In this document: in pieces, positions 1 to 7,185 of the stretch | Layout: each line of letters starts with the position of its first letter | Position numbering within the stretch: position 1 is the stretch's first letter | NCBI GenBank assembly: GCA_017399665.1 | Contig: JAFQBR010000249.1 | Location: 1 to 20,263, forward strand | DNA: 20,263 nt | Source of the DNA: Clostridia bacterium | GTDB taxonomy: Bacteria > Bacillota_A > Clostridia > Christensenellales > Borkfalkiaceae | Reading direction: 5' to 3' | The notes under the pieces: generated by a model | What the model saw: the letters and a program-made list of their open reading frames with translations, nothing else | Database searches by the model: none | What the model was told of the DNA's origin: nothing | Position numbers and translations under genes: made by a program

Positions 1-1610
1 AAATGCCAATATCCGCCAGAAAAATCGGGGCGATTTTCTTCGTAATAGTAAATCAAACAGGTTTGAGTAAATAATTCAGAATGGTTGTCAATAAGCTCAA
101 ACTCCTCAATTTTTCCTTTGTAGTATATAGTCTTTGCGGTAGGAATACACTCTTCCCCTATATGCTTTACGCCTGAACCCAAAACTATCTTACTCAGTGC
201 ATAGCTACCGTAAAAAACAAGGTCATCTATATAAACGACGCTATCGGGAACAAATACGTTACTTAAATTATAGCATTCACGGAAAGCCGACATTTCTATT
301 GTTTCCACCATTTCGCCCACTCTTATACTTTTCACTTGTTCCAAAGAGCAAAAGGCGCATGAGCCTACTACTTTTACGGGTAGTTTTTTATAGGTTTTGG
401 GGATAAAAATATCTTCGTCCGTACAAGTGCCAATACCACTTAATATGTAATAAGTACCGTCTTCGCTAAGTGTATATTCAAGACCTTGAGAAGCTCTTTC
501 TCCACACATTCGGCAGACTCCGTTTACGTAATTATGATCAACCGTAGGAAGTATTTTTGCCTCAATAAGTACAACGCCACAGCCAGAATCGTTACATACT
601 ACGGCAGAAGTTAATCCCGTTTGTCGGCAAGTAGGTTTAACAGCAGGTGTTAGTTTAAAGGTTTTGTGTTCAAAGGTCGTTATTTTTTCGCTACTAAAAT
701 TATATCCACAATAACAAGAGTATTCCACCCATACACGGTATCCCCTTTCACCTTTTTCAAGCACTTCTTCCTGTTTTAAGGCTTGTTTATAAATAAAATC
801 GTGAAAATCATGCTCTGTCTTTTGATTACAACCGTTTACACAAACCTTATAGTGCTCGTTATCATCGTAAGTATAGCTAGGATATTCGTGCTCCTTTTGA
901 GGCACTTCGCCTTCCTCTAAAATAAATCCGCAAACAGAACATTCTATCTGTCTATAACCCGAGTACATACAGGTCGGCTGAGTAATTATTTTTTCTTCTG
1001 GAGTATGCTCCCCAACGGGTGCGTACTCTTCACCCGGTTTTACGTCTCCGCAATGTTCACAAATATAATTAGTTTTTCTTCCTATACCGCAATTACCCTC
1101 GAATGCAACAACCTCCTTGTAAGCGTGATATTCGCTACTAGCAGGAATAGAAACCCCTAGTTCTTCGTAATCGCAAAGAGCGCAACGTATATTTTGTAAT
1201 CCACTTTCTATACAAGTAGGTTGCTCAATTATTTCGGTGATATATTCGTGCTCGCCAATTGCTGGGATAGGTAAGTCTACCGTTTCTCCACACTCTTTAC
1301 ACGTACATACCATTAATCCTTCGTTTCCGCAAACGGGCTCTCTTATAATTTCTCCGTCAGAAAAAGAATGCTCTTTTCTTTCAAGTGAAAATTCTGCACT
1401 CTTACCGCATTCACATCTAAAAAGAATTATGCCCTCTTCGGCACAAGTAGGCTCTTTTATTATCTCTGCTTCAATCGCGAATATACATTCGTGATCTGAA
1501 GACGCACCACCCCCACTTGAAGGCTCACCGCCACAAGCCACTAAAACGCTAGCAAATAAGCTAACGCATAAAGCAACTAATAGAACTTTTAAAAAACTGT
1601 TTGTCGTCAT
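1..1610 (-). CDS. BspA-like surface lipoprotein with Cys-rich repeats (partial, C-terminus beyond window)
   Basis: The frame stays open from the ATG at 1610 to base 1, giving at least 536 residues. The N-terminus is a lipoprotein signal peptide with lipobox L-V-A-C (lipidated Cys about residue 26), followed by a Ser/Gly linker. Then come about seven modules of roughly 40 residues, each with a PTC-x3-G start, a C-x-C-G or C-x2-C motif and a closing Glu-His; these resemble the Cys-containing repeats of clostridial surface proteins and could bind metal. From about residue 390 the sequence changes to leucine-rich LRR_5/BspA repeats, with the pattern I-x-x-x-A-F-x-x-C-x-x-L. I infer a membrane-anchored extracellular protein for adhesion or binding. 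A GGAG site lies about 8 bases before the ATG. Specific ligand unknown. Confidence 0.85.
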   Translation of the reverse strand, partial: MTTNSFLKVLLVALCVSLFASVLVACGGEPSSGGGASSDHECIFAIEAEIIKEPTCAEEGIILFRCECGKSAEFSLERKEHSFSDGEIIREPVCGNEGLMVCTCKECGETVDLPIPAIGEHEYITEIIEQPTCIESGLQNIRCALCDYEELGVSIPASSEYHAYKEVVAFEGNCGIGRKTNYICEHCGDVKPGEEYAPVGEHTPEEKIITQPTCMYSGYRQIECSVCGFILEEGEVPQKEHEYPSYTYDDNEHYKVCVNGCNQKTEHDFHDFIYKQALKQEEVLEKGERGYRVWVEYSCYCGYNFSSEKITTFEHKTFKLTPAVKPTCRQTGLTSAVVCNDSGCGVVLIEAKILPTVDHNYVNGVCRMCGERASQGLEYTLSEDGTYYILSGIGTCTDEDIFIPKTYKKLPVKVVGSCAFCSLEQVKSIRVGEMVETIEMSAFRECYNLSNVFVPDSVVYIDDLVFYGSYALSKIVLGSGVKHIGEECIPTAKTIYYKGKIEEFELIDNHSELFTQTCLIYYYEENRPDFSGGYWH

Positions 1611-1631
1611 TTTTTTTACTCCAAGATTTTT

Positions 1632-1637
1632 ATTATA
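1632..1637 (-). promoter_or_regulatory. Candidate -10 element for the Cys-repeat lipoprotein
   Basis: TATAAT on the minus strand, 22 bases upstream of the ATG at 1610. No good -35 is visible at 17 bases (TTAAAG at best), and the leader would be very short, with the ribosome site within a few bases of the transcript start. Weak evidence beyond the perfect hexamer. Confidence 0.4.
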
Positions 1638-1694
1638 CTACATGCTTTTGTTCGCTTTAACAGCAAAACATACTTTTTAGACTCAACGTAAAAC

Positions 1695-2207
1695 TTAAAC
1701 TATTTGGTGATAAACTTCTTTGTAGACCAATTTTTTAATTGTTAAAAACTCTTTTTCATCAATCTCTTTGCCATAGGTCATTATTTTTAAAGGCACAGCA
1801 GGCAAAGTTTTTGAAAATGCAGGTTGGAAATATTGATATGCGTTAATAAAAAAACCTTGCCTTTTGTAAAATTCTACCCTTCTTTTCTGCAATTCGCTAA
1901 TCGGTGGTTCTACCTCTAAAAACCAAAGCCCACCGGTAGAGGTCGTCACTTCCTTCAACAGATTACTACCTATTCCTTTCCCGCGATAGTTTGGGTGAAC
2001 GGCAAAATGTTCTAAAAACTTATAGCTATCAAAATCCCAAACGGCAATAAAAGCAACAATCTTTTCTTTCTCATATTCGCAGTAAATTTTATATCTATCA
2101 TCTTTAAGCAAAGCCTTTTGTCCGGTAAAGCTTCTTATTTCGCTTTTAGGAAAGCTTTGCTCCATAATGCCGTATATTTCGTTAAAATCTCCACTAAATA
2201 CCTTCAT
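1695..2207 (-). CDS. GNAT-family N-acetyltransferase
   Basis: A 170-residue protein of typical GNAT length. The acetyl-CoA binding motif A is clear at about residues 67-83 (H-F-A-V-H-P-N-Y-R-G-K-G-I-G), and a motif B with F-Y-K-R-Q-G-F lies at 113-119. The family moves an acetyl group from acetyl-CoA to an amine or a protein N-terminus; the substrate cannot be read from sequence. A soluble cytoplasmic enzyme is expected. It has its own promoter at 2311-2339, and its leader carries one copy of the dispersed 16-bp repeat. The Shine-Dalgarno site is weak (AGGA about 14-16 bases from the ATG). It lies downstream of the ferritin-like gene's divergent promoter, with no clear functional link. Confidence 0.9.
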   Translation of the reverse strand: MKVFSGDFNEIYGIMEQSFPKSEIRSFTGQKALLKDDRYKIYCEYEKEKIVAFIAVWDFDSYKFLEHFAVHPNYRGKGIGSNLLKEVTTSTGGLWFLEVEPPISELQKRRVEFYKRQGFFINAYQYFQPAFSKTLPAVPLKIMTYGKEIDEKEFLTIKKLVYKEVYHQIV

Positions 2208-2245
2208 ATTTTTTATTCTTTAATCCTTTTTGTTAAAAAAGTGGC

Positions 2246-2261
2246 CTATAGGTCGATTATC
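2246..2261 (+). repeat. Dispersed 16-bp repeat, copy 1
   Basis: Exact CTATAGGTCGATTATC, preceded by an A-run (AAAAAA) ending six bases upstream. It sits in the 5' leader of the GNAT gene, 39 bases from its start codon, antisense to that gene. Confidence 0.9.
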
Positions 2262-2310
2262 CGCCCATTTAAAAATAACTTCGACACTTTTAAATTTATT
2301 GTACAATAAT

Positions 2311-2339
2311 ATTATAGCATATTGCGACGATTAAAGCAA
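2311..2339 (-). promoter_or_regulatory. Promoter of the GNAT gene
   Basis: Minus strand TTGCTT, 17 bases, TATAAT, with the extended -10 bases TG one base upstream. It drives the acetyltransferase and predicts a leader of about 100 bases that includes repeat copy 1. Confidence 0.6.
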
Positions 2340-2351
2340 GCGTTATCTTTT

Positions 2352-2381
2352 TTGTGAAAATCTTTGTTTAATTTTTATAAA
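2352..2381 (+). promoter_or_regulatory. Promoter of the ferritin-like gene
   Basis: TTGTGA, 18 bases, TATAAA on the plus strand, divergent from the GNAT promoter. Transcription would start about 2388; a strong GGAGGT at 2400-2405 stands 8 bases before the ATG at 2414. Confidence 0.55.
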
Positions 2382-2413
2382 ATTGGAAAAAATTAAAACG
2401 GAGGTAATACACA

Positions 2414-3673
2414 ATGAATTTTAATCCTTTTAAAGAAAAACCCAAAAAGCCCGAAAGCGTTATTATGAGCTGGAATGATATTTTTGTTAAGCCTTACAAC
2501 AAAAACGAGGTCAGCCCATATACTAAAACGCGAATTATTTTGATGAATGGCACAGAATTTGAAGCAACTTGGTGTAAACACCATTTTAACCGCCACTACC
2601 CAGATAACGATGCAAGACGCGCAGTCGCTCTTATTCGCAGAAGCGAACAGCAACAGCAAAAGCTAATTTCCCTTTTAAAGCCCATTGACGAAAGTTTACT
2701 TGAAACAACTATCGGTTACGAACAGCTTGCCGTTGACTTAACTGCTTTTTTAGCACAGCGTTCGGTAGACAAAACTGTAAAAATGGCGCTTGATTTTGCA
2801 CTACTTGAAGACTTTGACCATCTTTACCGCTATGCAAATATGCTAGAAAGCGATATGGGCATTCACGCGGAAAGACTGGTTGGCGGATACACTGAACTTA
2901 TGCCAGCAAGACCAACTATTGCCCACCACAGACACCCTTACGATACCATAAGACCGCAAATCAATAACAAAACTGCAGATATAGTTACCAAGCTTGACGT
3001 TGGAATTATCACTGCTGCAGAACAGCAAACAATGAACTATTATATGAATATAGCTCAATTTTATAACCACCAAAAAGGCCGTGAGCTTTATGCTGAAATT
3101 GGGATGGTAGAAGAAGATCACGTTACCCATTACGGTTCTTTGATGGATACGAAAGCTACTATTTTTGAAAATCTTTTAATGCACGAATATACTGAATGCT
3201 ATCTTTACTACTCTATGTATCACGACGAAAGCGACGAGCAGGTTAAAAAGATTTGGGAAATGCTTTTAGACCAAGAAGTTTCTCACTTACACGCAGCCGT
3301 TGAACTTTTAAATAAGTATGAAAATAAATCTTGGGAAGAAGTTATCCCTGGCGGAACATTCCCAGACCTTGTTTCTCTACACGAAAATAAAGAGTACGTC
3401 AGAAAGGTGCTAAGTAAAACGGTAACCTTAACCGGCGAAAGAGAAAATTATACCGAGGTCGACACTCTTCCCGAAGACAGCACCTTCTTTAAATATCAAA
3501 AGAAGGTAAATTCCAAGCCTGAAGATGAGCGCGGTCACGTAATTATTGAAGATCACATTAAAAAGTTTGGTGAGGATTACCGCCTTCAAGATAAAGAGCA
3601 TCCAATAAAATGTTTACGCTCTAGAACTGAAGATAATTACGTTCTTGGAACAAAGCCAACAAAATGCGAATAA
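2414..3673 (+). CDS. Ferritin-like diiron protein with a duplicated four-helix region
   Basis: A 419-residue soluble protein with no signal peptide. The second half has the full ligand set of a rubrerythrin/bacterioferritin-type diiron bundle: E203 in one helix, E233-x-x-H236, E258, then E288-x-x-H291, with about 30 residues between helices. The first half has a matching but incomplete set (E103 and E132-D-F-D-H136), so it may be a degenerate duplicate. A C-terminal tail of about 110 residues is charged and not assigned. Known family roles are iron oxidation or storage and peroxide reduction; the exact reaction here is inferred. It has a strong promoter and GGAGGT site, and a strong terminator at 3733-3760. 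The OhrR gene 2.3 kb away fits an oxidative-stress theme but is not in the same operon. Confidence 0.8.
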   Translation: MNFNPFKEKPKKPESVIMSWNDIFVKPYNKNEVSPYTKTRIILMNGTEFEATWCKHHFNRHYPDNDARRAVALIRRSEQQQQKLISLLKPIDESLLETTIGYEQLAVDLTAFLAQRSVDKTVKMALDFALLEDFDHLYRYANMLESDMGIHAERLVGGYTELMPARPTIAHHRHPYDTIRPQINNKTADIVTKLDVGIITAAEQQTMNYYMNIAQFYNHQKGRELYAEIGMVEEDHVTHYGSLMDTKATIFENLLMHEYTECYLYYSMYHDESDEQVKKIWEMLLDQEVSHLHAAVELLNKYENKSWEEVIPGGTFPDLVSLHENKEYVRKVLSKTVTLTGERENYTEVDTLPEDSTFFKYQKKVNSKPEDERGHVIIEDHIKKFGEDYRLQDKEHPIKCLRSRTEDNYVLGTKPTKCE

Positions 3674-3698
3674 CCGCGTTTTTTAATAAAAAGATAGG

Positions 3699-3714
3699 CT
3701 ATAAGTCGATTATC
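3699..3714 (+). repeat. Dispersed 16-bp repeat, copy 2
   Basis: CTATAAGTCGATTATC, one base different from the consensus (A for G at position 6). It is 25 bases after the stop codon of the ferritin-like gene, in sense orientation, and before the terminator. It is preceded by TTTTAATAAAAAG. Confidence 0.9.
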
Positions 3715-3732
3715 TAATATTTTAGCAAAACA

Positions 3733-3760
3733 AAAAAGTGCCAAATGCTTGGCACTTTTT
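3733..3760. terminator. Bidirectional intrinsic terminator
   Basis: A perfect 12-bp stem (AAAAAGTGCCAA with TTGGCACTTTTT) around the four-base loop ATGC, with T-tracts in both directions. It ends the ferritin-like transcript and can also stop the converging minus-strand transcript of 3852-4259. Confidence 0.9.
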
Positions 3761-3770
3761 TATTTTATTT

Positions 3771-3847
3771 AGGCGATGTCACAAACAATGGTTGATTTTT
3801 TTAAGAGATAAAACTTGTTTTATCAACCGTTTGTTGTGACAGAGCCT
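3771..3847. repeat. 77-bp element with 26-bp imperfect inverted repeats
   Basis: Left arm 3771-3796 and right arm 3822-3847 match as inverted repeats at 21 of 26 positions, both with the outer word AGGC and the inner word TGTCACAA. A 25-base AT-rich centre separates them. It lies between convergent gene ends, just after a complete terminator, and has no long T-run of its own. It could be a small non-autonomous mobile element, an extra terminator for the minus-strand gene, or an RNA hairpin. Confidence 0.7.
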
Positions 3848-3851
3848 TTGT

Positions 3852-4259
3852 TTAAAGCTGTATAACAAAACATGTTTGTATACATAAAAATAAATTAACC
3901 AATATAATAAGGACATAAATTAAATAAGCAACGCCTTTTTCTCTCATATCAAAAAAATAACTTTTTATTGCAAAAATAAGTGATAACGACAAATTATCTT
4001 TAAACTCGCGAAGTCTATCCTTTGCAATCTCTCTTGCCGTCGTAAAAGCTCCAGCTATTGAACATGAGAGATGAAAAATAAATCCAATTCCGTGCCCTAG
4101 CAGTTTTGCCGTATGGAGGTTTAATAGTTTTCTACTTGGCAAAAACATTTTCATTGGAAAATAAAGCAACACTACAGCTACAATTGGAATTACTATTAGC
4201 AAAAAACAAGTGGGAATCATTCCCTTGTACCATATTTTATTTTTACCTTCGTGTTCCAT
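3852..4259 (-). CDS. Small membrane protein of unknown function
   Basis: A 135-residue protein not recognised as a named family. A strongly hydrophobic segment covers about residues 14-36, a Gly/His/Phe-rich moderately hydrophobic stretch lies near 53-72, and a C-terminal hydrophobic helix at about 111-134 ends the protein. The loop between is charged (A-R-E-I-A-K-D-R-L-R-E-F-K-D). It starts 7 bases after the stop codon of the PLD-like gene, with AGGTGGGG just before the ATG, so the two are almost certainly co-transcribed and translationally coupled. A role in membrane or phospholipid metabolism is only an inference from that partner. Confidence 0.65.
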   Translation of the reverse strand: MEHEGKNKIWYKGMIPTCFLLIVIPIVAVVLLYFPMKMFLPSRKLLNLHTAKLLGHGIGFIFHLSCSIAGAFTTAREIAKDRLREFKDNLSLSLIFAIKSYFFDMREKGVAYLIYVLIILVNLFLCIQTCFVIQL

Positions 4260-4266
4260 ACCCCAC

Positions 4267-5307
4267 CTACATTAAAAAGCCTTCCATAAAAGCGATAAAT
4301 TTATTATATTTAATCTCTTTAGTTTTTACTTTTTTACTTATATTTATATTCTCACCAACTGAACGATACAAATCGTTTGTAAATTGGCTATCGCAATTTT
4401 CTACAAATAAATTTATTTCGTCAAGTTGCTTCATTGCTTTTTTATTAATATTTGTTGAACCTAAAGAAATAACGTTTTCACTTAAAACAAGCTTTGTGTG
4501 TACCATTTTGGGCGAAAGATAAACCTCTATGTTATTATTTGTTCGCTTTAGTATTTTCTTTACGGTTTTTAAATTTAAATCACTTTGAAAATTTGCATGC
4601 TCGGGAATTAATAACGTTATTTTAACCCCACGGTTATACGCACTTACTATTTCATCCATAAAATCCTTTAATGGGGAAATATAAGCCATAACAATAGTAA
4701 GTTCTTTTTTTGCATTCTTTATTATATCAAGATAGGCCTTTCTCATTTCAAAAAGATTGTCTTTTCTTTTTAAGTTTGCAAAAAAACAAGGATATCCCTG
4801 CGTGTTTTTACCCTCTATTTTAGCCAAAAAGCGGTCTATAGTTCGATTATCGGCTATTTCAATCATATAATCTTGGTATACGCGACCAATGTAGTCTGCA
4901 CCATTTTCCTTATCTTCAATATTAATTCCGCCAACAAAAAGTAAGCTATTGTCTATTAAATAATATTTTGAATGGTCTGCCTTAAAGGTCTTTCTTTCGA
5001 CCTTAATATTGGGATGAGAAAGAATTAAATCTCTTAACTCAACAGCTTTTTGCGCATCTAAAAATTCAACCCTTTTTGTTGAATAGATTGCTTTTAACGT
5101 CGCAACCTTAACTCTTTCTGCAAAAGTTGGTTTTTGATGAAAAAAGGAAAGCATGCTCTCTTCTGCAAGTTCTAAAACAAAGCCGTAACGATCTACTGAA
5201 ATTTCCACCTTTACACCGCGGTTTGCGCTCTCTAACACAGCGTTTGCAATTTTTAGCCCGATATTATCGGCACGCCAAATAAACATATTGATTTTAACGC
5301 TTTGCAT
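4267..5307 (-). CDS. Phospholipase D / cardiolipin-synthase-like protein (N-terminally frameshifted)
   Basis: The 346-residue frame has two PLD domains. The first HKD motif is H112-S-K-Y-Y-L-I-D119, followed by G-G-I-N; the second is H270-T-K-L-V-L-S-E277, followed by G-S-T-N, with Glu in place of the usual Asp. The family makes cardiolipin or hydrolyses phosphodiesters. No membrane helices are visible, unlike classical Cls. The listed ATG at 5305-5307 is unlikely to be the true start: it has no ribosome site and lies inside the conserved segment that normally reads A-I-Q-N-A-K-x-S-V-K-I-N. The missing N-terminus is upstream in another frame (5294-5410). The gene contains repeat copy 3, read as D-N-R-T-I-D at residues 153-158. 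It is either a recent pseudogene or carries a sequencing error. Confidence 0.8.
   Translation of the reverse strand: MQSVKINMFIWRADNIGLKIANAVLESANRGVKVEISVDRYGFVLELAEESMLSFFHQKPTFAERVKVATLKAIYSTKRVEFLDAQKAVELRDLILSHPNIKVERKTFKADHSKYYLIDNSLLFVGGINIEDKENGADYIGRVYQDYMIEIADNRTIDRFLAKIEGKNTQGYPCFFANLKRKDNLFEMRKAYLDIIKNAKKELTIVMAYISPLKDFMDEIVSAYNRGVKITLLIPEHANFQSDLNLKTVKKILKRTNNNIEVYLSPKMVHTKLVLSENVISLGSTNINKKAMKQLDEINLFVENCDSQFTNDLYRSVGENINISKKVKTKEIKYNKFIAFMEGFLM
4836..4851 (+). repeat. Dispersed 16-bp repeat, copy 3 (inside the PLD-like gene)
   Basis: CTATAGTTCGATTATC, one base different from consensus, within coding sequence and antisense to it. The reverse strand reads Asp-Asn-Arg-Thr-Ile-Asp, the same frame as copy 7. 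It is preceded by AAAAAGCGGT. Confidence 0.85.
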
Positions 5308-5410
5308 TTTGAATTGCGCTTAAAATACGCGGAAAGGCTATTTTTCCGCTATCTAACAAGGTTAACCCTGCATTTGTATTTTGATTGTTAAAATCACACA
5401 AATTATCCAT
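5294..5410 (-). pseudogene. Detached N-terminal fragment of the PLD-like gene
   Basis: From the ATG at 5410 (reverse strand) this frame gives 38 residues ending in L-L-D-S-G-K-I-A-F-P-R-I-L-S-A-I-Q-N-A-K-R and a TAA at 5294-5296. That is the usual lead-in to the first PLD domain, and the continuation S-V-K-I-N-M-F-I-W is found in the other frame. The two frames meet around 5297-5304, so a small indel has split the gene. A promoter lies at 5430-5459. It is a real lesion unless it is a base-calling error. Confidence 0.75.
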
Positions 5411-5429
5411 TTTTCACCACTTGCTTGAT

Positions 5430-5459
5430 ATTTTACCATAAAATTGTATAAATTTTCAA
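5430..5459 (-). promoter_or_regulatory. Promoter of the PLD-like operon
   Basis: Minus strand TTGAAA, 18 bases, TAAAAT, placed about 20 bases upstream of the ATG at 5410. Its fit to the upstream start supports the longer gene over the internal start at 5307. Confidence 0.55.
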
Positions 5460-5510
5460 GCAAAAGAGCCCATTATTAGAAAATAAGCCAATACTCTTTA
5501 TCTGTCATTA

Positions 5511-5538
5511 AAAAACACGCCCGTTATAGGCGTGTTTT
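5511..5538 (-). terminator. Intrinsic terminator of ohrR
   Basis: A 10-bp stem (AAAACACGCC with GGCGTGTTTT) with a 7-base loop, just downstream of the OhrR stop codon, with a T-run (TTTTTT) on the minus strand. The T-rich other side may let it act in both directions. Confidence 0.85.
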
Positions 5539-5549
5539 ATTGTGTTTTG

Positions 5550-5987
5550 CTATTTTTTTGCGCCCAGCAACTTATAAATTAAATTATAAAGTTGCAACGA
5601 CTCTTCTTGACTTAAAAGTACGCATTTTGCCATTTCTTTTGGAATTTCCAAGGCTTGCTCTTTAAGTTTATAGCCTAGTGGTGTTAACTCAACTGCTAAA
5701 TACCTTTGGTCCCGTTCTTCCCTTTTTCTTGCGACATAGCCCTTTTTTTCCAAACCTTTAAGAAGTGGAGTTAGCGTACCTGAATCAAGATAAAGCTTTT
5801 CGCCCAAATCTTTAACGTTACAACTGCCGTGTTCCCAAAGAACTAACATTGTTACGTATTGAGTATAAGTAAGATTAAGTTTATCAAGGTGCGGTCTATA
5901 AAGTTTTATTACTTCGCGTGAAGCCGCATATAAAGGAAAGCATAGTTGATTTTCAAGTTTCAGAGAATCGTATTTAGTATCAGTCAT
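5550..5987 (-). CDS. ohrR: OhrR-type MarR-family organic peroxide sensor
   Basis: I take the ATG at 5985-5987, giving 145 residues, because AAGGAG stands 7 bases before it; an earlier in-frame ATG at 6017 has no such support. The sequence has the OhrR hallmark L-E-N-Q-L-C16-F, with the single N-terminal redox cysteine of one-Cys OhrR, and Tyr30 and Tyr41 matching the two tyrosines that contact that Cys in Bacillus. A winged-helix DNA-binding region follows (about 55-100), with D-S-G-T-L-T-P-L-L in the recognition helix. OhrR represses peroxide-detoxification genes until its Cys is oxidised. No ohr peroxidase gene is visible beside it; autoregulation is likely given the operator-like repeats in its promoter. 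Confidence 0.9.
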   Translation of the reverse strand: MTDTKYDSLKLENQLCFPLYAASREVIKLYRPHLDKLNLTYTQYVTMLVLWEHGSCNVKDLGEKLYLDSGTLTPLLKGLEKKGYVARKREERDQRYLAVELTPLGYKLKEQALEIPKEMAKCVLLSQEESLQLYNLIYKLLGAKK

Positions 5988-6019
5988 AACTTTCTTCTCC
6001 TTCATTTTTTCTATCAATT

Positions 6020-6048
6020 ATTATATCATAAAGAATTTTAAATTACAA
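6020..6048 (-). promoter_or_regulatory. Promoter and possible operator of ohrR
   Basis: Minus strand TTGTAA, 17 bases, TATAAT, with extended -10 TGA. The spacer holds AAGAATTTTAAA (plus-strand reading, 6031-6042), repeated exactly at 6090-6101, so a repressor bound there would block the polymerase. Confidence 0.65.
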
Positions 6049-6135
6049 CGCTAATAGGTATACATTTTTTAATTTTGTTTACTTTTGACAAGAATTTTAA
6101 AGGCAAAAATAAATAATCGCCCCATAAAAGTCGCT

Positions 6136-6151
6136 CTATAGGTCGATTATC
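6136..6151 (+). repeat. Dispersed 16-bp repeat, copy 4
   Basis: Exact CTATAGGTCGATTATC, 13 bases beyond the stop codon of the Gfo/Idh gene and antisense to it. Its CGATTAT end can pair with ATAATCG at 6113-6119, giving a 7-bp stem with a T-rich tail on the minus strand, which might serve as a weak terminator for that operon. Confidence 0.9.
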
Positions 6152-6164
6152 TTAGTTTTTATAT

Positions 6165-7160
6165 TTATTTTATATCGATTTTTTGTTGGTTGCTTTTATA
6201 TGCAGAAAGTATAAGTCTTATTACTTTACACCCTTCTTTAGCGTCGATTGTAAACCCTTCGCCCGCTATAACGCAGTTATAAAAATCTGCAATTAAGTTT
6301 TCGTGTCCAACTCCGTAACAGCTTTTTCCGTATATTTTATCACTTTTTTCAAACTGAATTGTCCTACCGTTAATAACTACCTGATCGCCAATAATTTTAA
6401 TAATTTCACCGCCCGTATACAATGCTATTTCCACAGGAAAATCGCAGCAACCGCTTGTTGTGGCAAAAAAATTAAAATTACTTTTTCCAAAGTAATTCAA
6501 AATAGCGTTATCTTCAACCTCTATTATTCCCTTTAAACGTTGGGTTGAAAGATTTGCACTTACGCTATTTGGCATACCAAGTAGCCATTGCATAAGGTCA
6601 AGAGTATGAAGCGCTTGATTCATAAGCACACCACCACCCGCAGTTTCCCATTTACCGCGCCAAGGCGCTGCGTTATAATAGCTTTGATCTCTTTTCCAAA
6701 CAACCGCACCAAATCCGCCGGTTACCTTTTTATCTTTAATATAATCTTTAACAAAAAGATTCGAAAGGTTGTATCTGTTTTGATGACAGACGCCAAGTAT
6801 AGCAGAAGAATTTTTTTCCGCCTCTAAAACAGCTTCTATTTCTTCATAGCTTATACAAATAGGCTTTTCGCATAACACGTTGATATTTCTTTTTAACCCT
6901 TCTATTATCATTTGCGCGTGCAAATAATGTGGTGTACAAATATGCACAACGTCAGGTTTAACCTCGTCTAGCATGGTTAGGTAATCTTTGTAATGCAAGC
7001 TATCGGTATACTTTTCAAGCTTTGTTTCATCCAAATCGCAAACAGCAACAAGATTTCTGCCCTGTGCTTTAACAATTTGTGCGTGCACCTTACCAATAAC
7101 ACCAAGCCCAATTATAGCTGTTTTTAAGTTTTGTTCCTTTTCTATGCTTAACTTTTCCAT
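6165..7160 (-). CDS. Gfo/Idh/MocA-family NAD(P)-dependent dehydrogenase
   Basis: A 331-residue protein of normal family length. The N-terminal Rossmann domain has G-L-G-V-I-G at 18-23 and the C-E-K-P motif ending at P100, where the family Lys sits. The C-terminal domain has G-G-G-V-L-M-N-Q-A-L-H185-T-L-D188, the usual G-G-G/H-x-x-D catalytic region. Members oxidise or reduce polyols, sugars or inositols with NAD(P); the substrate is not evident. It is 25 bases downstream of the isomerase gene, making a catabolic pair. No good ribosome site precedes the ATG (AAAGACAG only), so translation may be coupled to the upstream gene. Repeat copy 4 follows the stop codon. Confidence 0.9.
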   Translation of the reverse strand: MEKLSIEKEQNLKTAIIGLGVIGKVHAQIVKAQGRNLVAVCDLDETKLEKYTDSLHYKDYLTMLDEVKPDVVHICTPHYLHAQMIIEGLKRNINVLCEKPICISYEEIEAVLEAEKNSSAILGVCHQNRYNLSNLFVKDYIKDKKVTGGFGAVVWKRDQSYYNAAPWRGKWETAGGGVLMNQALHTLDLMQWLLGMPNSVSANLSTQRLKGIIEVEDNAILNYFGKSNFNFFATTSGCCDFPVEIALYTGGEIIKIIGDQVVINGRTIQFEKSDKIYGKSCYGVGHENLIADFYNCVIAGEGFTIDAKEGCKVIRLILSAYKSNQQKIDIK

Positions 7161-7185
7161 AATCTGTCTTTAAAAAACTTTTTTA

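Noticed and set aside
2324..2340. ACGATTAAAGC resembling the end of copy 6
   Set aside because: Only about ten bases match, and the conserved first half is missing.
4106..4522. Plus-strand frame of 138 codons
   Set aside because: It lies opposite the membrane-protein and PLD-like genes, has no ribosome site and no recognisable domain.
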